This document shows, in pieces, positions 56,080 through 64,000 of a stretch of DNA of 64,000 nucleotides. The first letter of the stretch is position 1; every line of letters starts with the position of its first letter. Made by a program: the position numbers and the translations under genes. The notes beneath the pieces are model-generated. The model was not told the DNA's origin. It worked only from the letters and a program-made list of their open reading frames with translations, and made no database searches. The stretch lies in the NCBI GenBank assembly GCA_017165825.1, contig CM029374.1:6981245-7045244 (forward strand). The letters are read 5' to 3'. The stretch is from Hepsetus odoe. Its lineage: Eukaryota > Chordata > Actinopteri > Characiformes > Hepsetidae.

Positions 56080-57130
56080 AATGCACTCCACTCTACGGCA
56101 TGGACTTTAATCAATTCTTTTTCATCTCCTGAAGCTGTCATTAAGCATAACAAGATCACAGCGAGGAGTTCATGTCACCAACTTCCCCTCAGAACATGAT
56201 AACTTCATCTGCGCCTGGATCCTTCCTAAAGCCCCCATCCTGTCACATTCACACACTCGGTCACGTACAGCTCTTACCAGCGTTTGCTCTCTGCGTAATT
56301 GAATCAAACGCCACCAAAAACTCCCCACGTCAGCAATTTCCTCTCACTTTGCATGGCCAGTTTTATTGTCCTTCTCTGTACCTTTGGAATGATAATGATA
56401 CAAATTACAGTTTGGCTGTATTAATAGCCAAACCTCAAAACAGGGGTAAGAGAAAGGAGAGAAAGAGAAGGGAGGGCAGGAGGGGGAGAAAAGGTGTCTG
56501 CCTTTTCACCGTTGCTAAGTGCTAACTTGGGATTTCCTGGGCCCATTGTCATGTCAGCCGGAGCAGCAGCACTTCCATTGTGATGATAATGGATTCGGTG
56601 TTGTTGGCTCAGAGGTCACGGGGTCAACATAAGCTCCTTAATGGACTGTGAAATAACTCTAACTGCATTAACCTCCCCAGATCACATGGTGTGGCACCCA
56701 CTTTCCCTTCTGGAATCGTGGGGCCTTTATGGGCTCCACACGATTGGATTGAATTTTAATTGGCGAGGCGTGCACCTGGCAGCGTTGCACCAAGGATTTT
56801 AATCACTGAAATAGGTGCAACGGGAAAGATATGGTAAACACATGCAGGTAAAAGCTGACACGGTCTCAGTGGGCATAATCAAAGCACCAAAGCTCAAAGT
56901 GGCCTTCATTACATCAAGATTGCTTTTTGCGTGTGCATGCTTGCCGATCGACCGCTCCATTGCGTTTGCATGTCGGAGACCTCATGCATGCCCTCACACC
57001 ACAACACATGTTTCCCAGGAGGCTGGTACTCCACACAGTATGGCTTGGGTCCTGGTACTTGGATATTGAACACTTTAATCACACTGATTAGGCGATGACA
57101 GCAAGACACTGAATTTGGTGGCATTGCATC
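56080..57130. promoter_or_regulatory. Candidate regulatory region, longest unique island
   Basis: About 1 kb of unique balanced-composition DNA. Enhancer-like words include GACTTTAATCAATTC, CTGTATTAATAGCC, TTTTAATTGGCGAGG and GATTTTAATCACTG. A purine tract (56440-56500) separates two denser parts. Several overlapping frames, none with a domain. Confidence 0.34.
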
Positions 57131-57865
57131 AAAAAACGTACTTAAAATAGTGGAAACTAGAAAGCTGAAACACGTTTATCATCTGATTTGTCATCTCATC
57201 TCTCTGTAATAAGTGTAGCCCTGGCATGTCCATTGTAAATAATTATATAATACAGAATTGCATTATTTTTTTTCATTTCTGAAGTACAGATAATAATTTG
57301 TTTCAGTTTAATCAGTAACCTTAATCCAACTATCCCGTATTATGAACCGAAAATTAGACATTTCATTTAAAGTGCTATGTAAAATATAATCTAAAACAGT
57401 ATATTGTTTTGAATGTCACAAAAAATTGATTTTAGTGTTTACAAAAATGTTAAAAATAAACCAATTTAAAAATCACTAAAGTTGATAATAAAAGCTTTGT
57501 GCACTACATTAAAGTGCTTTATAATTGTCTGCATCATCTCAGCAAGCCACTGACAATCAACTTAACTTAGTTTATTTTAATAGTTAATTAAACTTAAAGA
57601 ACTTATAAATGCATCCTATTCACAATCAGATTTATACAGAGAGTCTGCAAGAGACACTTCCATTTAACATTCTCTTGTGAGAGTCCTTTCCAATCAGGAA
57701 TGTGTTGCAGTAATGTCCATTCACAGTACAAATGGTGGCAAAGCTTTGCAATATGAATGAAACAAGCTAGCAATGAAGTGATATCATTCTCGACTGACTG
57801 GGGCTCCACTGATGACCCCATTTTTAGCTAACATTAGTGTGCTTTCAGGGGATAAGAATGGCCAA
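57131..57865. other. Unannotated AT-rich stretch
   Basis: Nothing recognised. Confidence 0.5.
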
Positions 57866-57869
57866 TAAA

Positions 57870-58065
57870 CCTGACCAGCTAATACCAGCCTCAACAATGA
57901 AAAACTTGCCTGTCCAGTTAGCCAGAGAATCCTGACCATCTGGGACCATCCTGAACCAGTTAGAACCAACATGACCAACTGATCAAAATCCTTTTAAAAC
58001 AATTAAGCCAGTCCTGCCTGCCAGACTATTGATCAAGTAAGAAAAGCCTGCTGGGCCTGGCTTTT
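57870..58065. repeat. Degenerate ACCAGCT-type repeat block
   Basis: Spaced words such as CTGACCAGCTAATACCAGC, GACCATCTGGGACCATC and GAACCAGTTAGAACCAAC recur. The block ends in an imperfect inverted pair (AAGCCAGTCCTGCC and GGGCCTGGCTT). It resembles ACCAGCTAAG-type teleost minisatellite/MITE repeats. Class and limits uncertain. Confidence 0.4.
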
Positions 58066-58399
58066 TTAATTATCATTCACCATGGCTAAAAATACTTTGA
58101 CAGATGGATAATTTTACAAGTATTTTTGTACCAGTAAGTGTATGTATTATCCATTATCCAAACAGAGATCTGTTAGACAGTTGCTACGTGGTTGCTGTCG
58201 GGTGGTACTAATGCAGGCTTGTGCACTGGTATAATGTACTTCCACAAAGACAACTTATTACTCAGTACCAACTCACTTAACTTGGGAAATGATGACATGC
58301 TTCAGGAGAAGTCTAAGTGCCCCCCCCCAACTGCTTTAGAGAGTAAATTGCAAGTGACGAAATGGAGTGTTGAACTTCATAATGCTGATGGAGCATGTT

Positions 58400-58930
58400 C
58401 CGTTTGAATAAAGGATAAACAGCGATTAATTTCAGTCAATAAATAACGGTTTGAGGCCTTGCATCAAAAAAGCCGAACAATTACTTTTCCATTTTTCCTG
58501 CCAAATGGGCTGATGGGGGGAAAACAGGGGATCAGGCCGCGTAAATCAGTCTTAATTTTGCCTTCCCCATTAAAAAGCTGCCATTAAGACCCTCCTCGCC
58601 TCATTTCATCTTCCTCTTGTTTCACTTTTTCAATTTGTGCGAAAGGGGGAGTTCACTCATCATAAAATTTCACTTTGGCTGGCCTATCATTTGCATCTGA
58701 GCCAATAAATAGCAATTAGCATTAACAATTAAACCAGAGAGTGGAACCAATGTCCGCTCCCTTGGAAAGCTGATGAATGGCTATGGAGAGGGGATTGTTT
58801 CAGAAGGTGGAGGGGGGTTTTACCTTTCATGGCCCTGTAGTAAAAGTATGAGCTCTCTGAGAAGTACAGCGCTCAACCTGTCTTGGCTAAATTCTGATTT
58901 ATTCACCGCTATCATGGCCTAGCTCAACTA
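58400..58930. promoter_or_regulatory. Candidate regulatory island
   Basis: Unique block dense in homeodomain-type words: GCGATTAATTTC, CAATTACTTTTCC, CTTAATTTTGCC, GCAATTAGCATTAACAATTA. No repeat or exon. Among the best enhancer-like blocks here. Confidence 0.35.
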
Positions 58931-59335
58931 TCATACAGGTCAAGAGCACTAACTGTGTGTTAGAGGTAGAGTGAAAAAAGGACATTTGCAAAGATTCTCA
59001 GTCTGAAATAAAAAGCAGGGCCATAACTGAATGCAAATGTAAAAATTGGACACACATTGTTTTTTGCTACTTTTTTTTGCAACCTACTTGCATTTATACC
59101 TACATAGGTATCACAGGAGACCTTAATGCTCACTGCAAACTCGTGTGTCTACATTCAAACAGTTGAATAAAGCCTTTCTCTCAGTTGTATTTAACTTAAG
59201 GCATATCATCTTTGCAGTCCATGCACATTTTCTCTTTTTTCTAAAGATACAGATATATTTAGCAGTATGCCAATACAGACTTTATCCATGTACATAATAC
59301 TTATCACTTCTTATCAGTCACAACCAAAACAACAG
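58931..59335. other. Unannotated AT-rich stretch
   Basis: Nothing recognised. Confidence 0.5.
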
Positions 59336-59336
59336 A

Positions 59337-59570
59337 TGAAAGTGACTATTCTTGTCATTGCGAGGTCACAGCACACCACAACAAAACTGGACCTCTGCAT
59401 TTAACCCATGCACACAAACACCATGCAGCAGCTATGAAAGCGCCCGGGGAGCAGTGACGGAGATGGTACCTTGCTCAAGGGTACCTCAGGGCAAACTACT
59501 GGTAAGGGGTTTAGACCTACTATCTTCCGATCCTGTGGCCAACTCCCCGAACCACTAGGCCACCGCTGCC
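59337..59570 (-). mobile_element. Type A SINE, near full length
   Basis: Minus orientation. Head GGCAGCGGTGGCCTAGTGG and both GGTACC motifs are present, with a B-box position that has lost its consensus (GGTCTAAACC). The tail keeps TTCTTGTCATTGCGAGGTCA without the left half of the hairpin. Confidence 0.9.
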
Positions 59571-59879
59571 ACATCATTTAAGTTTTAAAATACATGGGGA
59601 AACAATTTAAATATGTCAAAATACTGTCAATTACTTTTCAAAGGATTTTTTCCAACCTCAAAAAAAAAAAGTTTTGGAAAACTTTTTATGATCACTTGGA
59701 ACTTGAATCCATTTAAGGTTAAAATCTGAACAGTGCTAGGGTGGCTTATTGGAGGGAGTTGGCCTATCCAAATTGCTCTGTTTAGCCCCTCACGGCTATG
59801 AAGCACATTTTAATGCCTTATTTTAGTGACCCATTTTATTCTCCCTCTGTGGGAGATCAAGGCAGAGCTAGGCTTCAAG

Positions 59880-60650
59880 AGGCATCCATGATAACCTTTA
59901 CCAGTGATCTCTGGCCACACTCCAAAATTACACCATAGCGTCTTTTTAAAAATCCTCTTTCACATCAGATTTGTCACTGTCACAGGTTTGCAAAGAAGTG
60001 CTATTTGTTTAAGGTTTAATGAGTGGCTACTAGAAGACCCTGCTCTCATGTCCTGCATGCTTGGGTGCATGGCAGTGTGTAAACAGCAGGTACGAGACTT
60101 GACTCGGGCGAAAACGAGCTCATATTGTCCGTGCCTTATGAATCCATTCGGTTGCATTAATCATCCGGCAAAAGTGCTGACAAGCCAGTATGGGTGCCCT
60201 GCCTAACAAACCATGGACTAAGGACAGTGGCACCCAAAAGCAAAAAGGGGGCTCTGGTGAAATTGGAGGAGAGTACCACCAGATCTCTTTTTCTTTGCCT
60301 TTTATTAACATCATAGGCCCATTAGAAAGCTCCCTGTTCACCTTCACTGGAGCAGCAAATGAAGAAGCTTCGAAGCGCAGGACTCCTACCGCCTCGCCAT
60401 GGCCACGGCCCAGGCCAGTGCCACCCGTGTTTTAACGCTTGTAAGAAACAGATGTTCCTTCCCTGACAAATCTCCCACTTTGATTTATTAGTCATTTGCT
60501 CAAATCACAATGGAAAGTCTTCAGCCCATTAATTAAATCCCACGCAAAAATAAAAACTGGGCTGTCACAAGCTCATTACCGGTAAATGACTTTGACACAT
60601 TGTCACTTCTGAAAGCAGAAGTAGAAGAACTTTTTCAGTGGGGGGGGGGT
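59880..60650. promoter_or_regulatory. Candidate regulatory region
   Basis: Unique, balanced-composition DNA with CATTAATCATCCGG, CCATTAATTAAATCC and GATTTATTAGTC cores. A frame from about 60317 to the stop at 60435 follows a good acceptor-like tract (CTTTGCCTTTTATTAACATC ATAG). It reads PLESSLFTFTG and later RTPTASPWPRPRPVPPVF. This could be a terminal exon but matches nothing I know, so regulatory DNA is the main reading. Confidence 0.28.
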
Positions 60651-60888
60651 GAGTGCGATGAAAGGAAATGTTTTTGATCATTAATGTACTACTTTGGGCT
60701 GGTCTGCTAAAGCCATGGATAATTACATCTGTGTTGGAAAAAACATTAACATTAGGCCTTAAATTGGAAGGGTGTGATCAAGAGCTGAGAACCACAATAG
60801 ACTGGTCCTGTTATGAGACAGAGCAGTCACTTTTATGATCACAAACCTTTAATAGGCTTTTTTTAACAAGTGTTTAAGTGCTAAAGAG

Positions 60889-61011
60889 CCCTGTGATGGA
60901 CTGGCAACCTGACCACAGTGTTTCTTTGCCTTTCACCCTATGAGCCCTCGGAAAGGGCCCCAGCACCCCATAACCCTGATTAGATCAAATAATTGAGATA
61001 ATGGATGGAGG
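60889..61011 (+). mobile_element. GATG-tailed LINE 3' end, old copy
   Basis: CCCTGTGATGGACTGGCAAC ... GGCCCCAGCACCCCATAACC ... GATAATGGATGGAGG follows the layout of 26193-26325 with many substitutions. No duplication found. Confidence 0.65.
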
Positions 61012-61249
61012 TGTTGACTTCACCCAGAATCATTTAATAACTGAGACAGTACACAATAGAACTATGCTAAGGAAAGTTATGGTGCCTTCTGCCAAATTTA
61101 GTTTTTTGAATTGTAAATATAGTGTTGCCCTCTACAGAACACCAGTTTTAGTACATTATTATGCACAACATTCTGTTTATTTGCTGAATTGAACCAGTTT
61201 CTGAAAACGTATCAACAGAAATAAACAAAACATGATTTAACAAGGTATG

Positions 61250-61441
61250 ATGAAAGTGAAAGTGACCACAACATTACACCTCTGCATTTAACCCGCACAC
61301 AAACACATGCAGCAGGGGTCAGCTATTGAAAGCGCCCGAGGAGCAGTGACTGGGATGGTACCTTGCTCAAGGTACCTCAGGGCAACCCACGATCCTCTGA
61401 TCCGGGGGCCTAGGCCTTAACCACTAGGCCACCGCTGCCCC
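61250..61441 (-). mobile_element. Type A SINE, internally deleted
   Basis: Minus orientation; head GGGCAGCGGTGGCCTAGTGG and GGTACC segment present, B box and the CTTGTCATTGCGAGG part of the tail missing. Confidence 0.87.
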
Positions 61442-61639
61442 CCTATAAGACATATGCATATGAGTGTGTGACTGCTTAGATAAATTCCACAAAGCAACAT
61501 TTATGCAGGGGGAAATGATTTAGGTTAACTGCATGTTCATTTTAAAGTATTTTTAATCTTAGTCCAGTATATTCTTAGTGGACTGTTTCTGTTCACACAG
61601 CAAACTATATAGTTTTAAAAACTTCAGTTAACTACTTTT

Positions 61640-61893
61640 TGAAAGTGACAACCGTTGTCATTGCAAGGTCACAGCACAGCAAGCATGAACCACAACAAAA
61701 TTGGACCTCTGCTTTTAACCCATGCACACTCAAACACCGTGCAGCAGTGAGCAGCTATTGAAAGTGCCCAGGGAGCAGTGACGGGGACGGTACCTTGCTC
61801 AGGGGTACCTCAGGACAACCTACTTGTGAGGGAATCGAACCCACAATCTTCCGATGCAGGGCCAATTCCCTAACCACTAGGCCCCTGCTGCCC
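61640..61893 (-). mobile_element. Type A SINE, full length
   Basis: Minus orientation; all parts present, including the B box (GGGTTCGATTCC in sense), GGTACC segment and a tail with the hairpin changed in the loop (TGACAACCGTTGTCA). Same orientation as the copy 200 bp to its left, probably an independent insertion because the two have different deletions. Confidence 0.92.
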
Positions 61894-63050
61894 ATTTACT
61901 GAACAATGTTTACAATATGATAAAATAGCTAAGAAATCACAATATAGATATGATAGCCTTATGGTTATTGTTTATGAATGATTTGATATTCAACACCAAA
62001 TCTTTATTTTTTTCACAAATGCCTACCTTTCCTCAAAAAAGCCTCTTAACCCTTCTGAGACCCTGGATCATTTTTGTCTTACTGTGTTGTTTTAGGCAAT
62101 TATTATAATTGTTAAAAGGCTTAAGGAATGGGACTGAGTGCTTTGTATCTTTTATTTTCAGCACATCTGATGAAATACAAGTCTTTTTTTCACATCCTCC
62201 ATGTGTATAAGAAAATATAATCAGATAATTTTAAATAAATCAGAAAAATATTAATATTTTTAAATCAAATTCATTTCACACTCACACATCAAACTTGTTT
62301 AGGTGTAGATATTTTTGTAAATTATATTTTTATGTGGCCCATTTTAAAACTCCCCTGTGAAATGTATATGATTTCAACTAATATTAACAATTATCCCAAA
62401 TATTGTAGTTGTGCCACATGAGACCTATTCTATCTAAACTGCCATATAAGTAAGTTCAGAGCTATCTATTTTTTTTGGACATCGTGCAGCAAACCAATAC
62501 AGACATTTATCTTACACTTATATCCCACCATAGTGGGACTGCACTGGGAGATTATATGCAGTTATGATATCCTTATGATGGTGTTATATTCTGAAAGGCA
62601 TTTGTTTTTACTTAGTAACCTTCACTACAGACCCATATGAGGCATTCTTTTTCATTACCTTGGAGATTCAAACATCATATTTCCAGCAGAGATACATGCT
62701 GGTAGTGTTCTAATGGACCAATCTGCTAAAACAATCTCTGCCTTTTCAATCTAAATAAAGCTAAATGGGTTACTAAACAAAACATATATAACACTAACAT
62801 AAGGATGTGATTACTGCAAATCAGATCACAAAACAGTCCAACAGGGTTGGGGTATTAGTGTAAGATAAACTTCTATATTGATTTGCCACACAATATCCTG
62901 AAAAAAGAAATAGCAGAAAAACTCTCCTCATAGTATGAAAATTTAATTCCATCACCATAGCCTTTTGTGACGCAAAGCAACTAATGATAGTGTTCATGGA
63001 CAAAATCCTTGTTACGGTTACCACTTGCAGTGTGTTGAATGATCTTCTAA
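61894..63050. other. Unannotated AT-rich stretch
   Basis: No gene or repeat recognised. The 86-codon minus frame at 62821-63081 has no domain. Confidence 0.5.
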
Positions 63051-63054
63051 TTAC

Positions 63055-63420
63055 CTTTTTAGCTTCACCAGTTGAGAGCAATTAGAGCAAAGGAATCACC
63101 CCCCACCCCCCACCCCAAGCACAACAACACTTGGGGGAAATACACCCAATCACGGGGCCATTCAGGGCATTACATCACCCCCCAGTCAGAGGGTTCTAAC
63201 ACACCCACCAGAAGTGTTACCCACCATGTGACCCTAATAACTGCACAGCAATTATGTTTGTGTAATATTTGTGGATCTATTTCAGCAGCCCTTATGGAGC
63301 CCTCCCATGCAGCTAAAGCTGTAAGTATAGATAGTTGCACTGAGAACTTTTGTTTTCCATTGATGGAATAAAATGAAATCTGGGCTTTGCTTACTTTGGA
63401 CAACCAAGCAAACCAAATGA
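63055..63420. promoter_or_regulatory. Weak candidate regulatory island
   Basis: Starts with a C-rich tract (63099-63117) and continues as unique balanced DNA. Frames on both strands, none convincing. Confidence 0.18.
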
Positions 63421-64000
63421 CAGTTGTTTTACTGTGTTTTATGCTATTTTGTTACTGTATAGATGCATAACGTTTTGATATCAAGAAAGCTGTAATAACG
63501 CTCTCTTTTTTCCCATCTTTATGGAAATATGTGAAAGAATCATAATATATGTAACATAGAGAGAGCCAGCAAAATCTATATATCCAAGTTGATGTTTTAT
63601 TTATCTGCTCTAAAAGAGGCTAAAAAATGAAGAAAGCTAGGTTATTTTTGTTTTTATCATTTGCTCCTAGAAGTTACAGTGCCATATTTAAAATATTGTC
63701 AAATGGAAGGATTTGAAATGTTCAGCTGATACCATATTAATGTTTGTAATTTTGCAATTGAACATCAGTAGCAACCCTAAACTTCTGAGGCATAAGGTCA
63801 CCACATTTGCACTAGGATGCAAAAGAGCAGGGCTTGGCCCAAGTTACCAAGTCCATTTTCATCTCAGCTGATCACAAGAACACACTTCTCAACCACTGTC
63901 CATCAGCTCAGCAAAGACTCACCCATCAGGTGAAGGTCAAGCTGGCCTCTGTGTTGCGTCTGTGTCCTGAGCACAGAGAAGGGACAGAGTTATTTTGAGC
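63421..64000. other. Unannotated stretch to window end
   Basis: AT-rich until about 63780, then more balanced composition that runs off the window. Nothing assignable. Confidence 0.45.

Noticed and set aside
1..64000. CRISPR array, operons, bacterial IS elements or prophage
   Set aside because: No regularly spaced repeats with unique spacers and no ribosome-binding or operon structure; repeat content is clearly teleost.
1..64000. Endogenous retrovirus or LTR element
   Set aside because: I saw no LTR pair, primer-binding site, or gag/pol motifs apart from the non-LTR LINE reverse transcriptases.

Overview
The window looks like non-coding DNA from a teleost fish, probably a piece of a large intron or a regulatory gene desert. 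The evidence is the repeat content: tRNA-derived SINEs with V-SINE-like bodies, one type ending in the L2-clade (UnaL2-like) tail with TGTAAA repeats; several decayed Tc1-like transposons; RTE- and L2-clade LINE fragments; a hAT-like foldback element; and many AC, AT, GA and CT microsatellites. The species is not resolved. I found no complete host protein-coding gene, no rRNA or tRNA gene, no CRISPR array and no prokaryotic feature. Almost all open frames are short chance frames; the few longer ones with recognisable similarity come from transposable elements.

Layout. 0-19 kb: mostly unique sequence in which balanced-composition islands (possible enhancers) alternate with AT-rich stretches. 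It also holds a target-site-duplicated RTE copy (7.4-7.9 kb), one V-type SINE and one A-type SINE. 19-26.4 kb: two internally deleted Tc1-like elements, the hAT-like foldback element with an 8-bp duplication, several SINEs and a short LINE tail with its own duplication. 26-35 kb: unique islands, a GC-rich possible small exon at 28.9 kb, SINEs, an unclassified dispersed repeat split by a SINE, and an RTE 3' end. 35-38.6 kb: the densest repeat cluster, an old Tc1-like element into which at least three SINEs and another repeat have inserted. 38.7-44.7 kb: islands plus two chimeric SINEs. 44.9-47.8 kb: RTE, L2 and Tc1 relics. 48-61 kb: long unique islands separated by AT-rich DNA, an inverted pair of V-type SINEs, a further Tc1 relic, a G-run cluster and more A-type SINEs. 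61.9-64 kb: mostly featureless AT-rich DNA.

How parts relate. Three SINE types can be separated. Type A has a tRNA-like head, a V-like middle and a tail ending in a small perfect hairpin followed by CACTTT repeats. Type B has the same head and middle joined to a LINE tail ending in GATG repeats. Type V has a different tRNA-like head and the L2/UnaL2-type tail. Both complete B copies have 11-bp target duplications, so the chimera moved as one unit. LINE relics in the window (L2, RTE and GATG-tailed fragments) are of the kinds that could supply reverse transcriptase to the V and B types.

Limits. No alignment could be run. Calls of transposon families rest on recognised coding motifs, terminal repeats, duplications and remembered family sequence. 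The candidate exons and the conserved-element-like islands are inferences from composition, splice-like signals and homeodomain-type cores, and are marked with low confidence.
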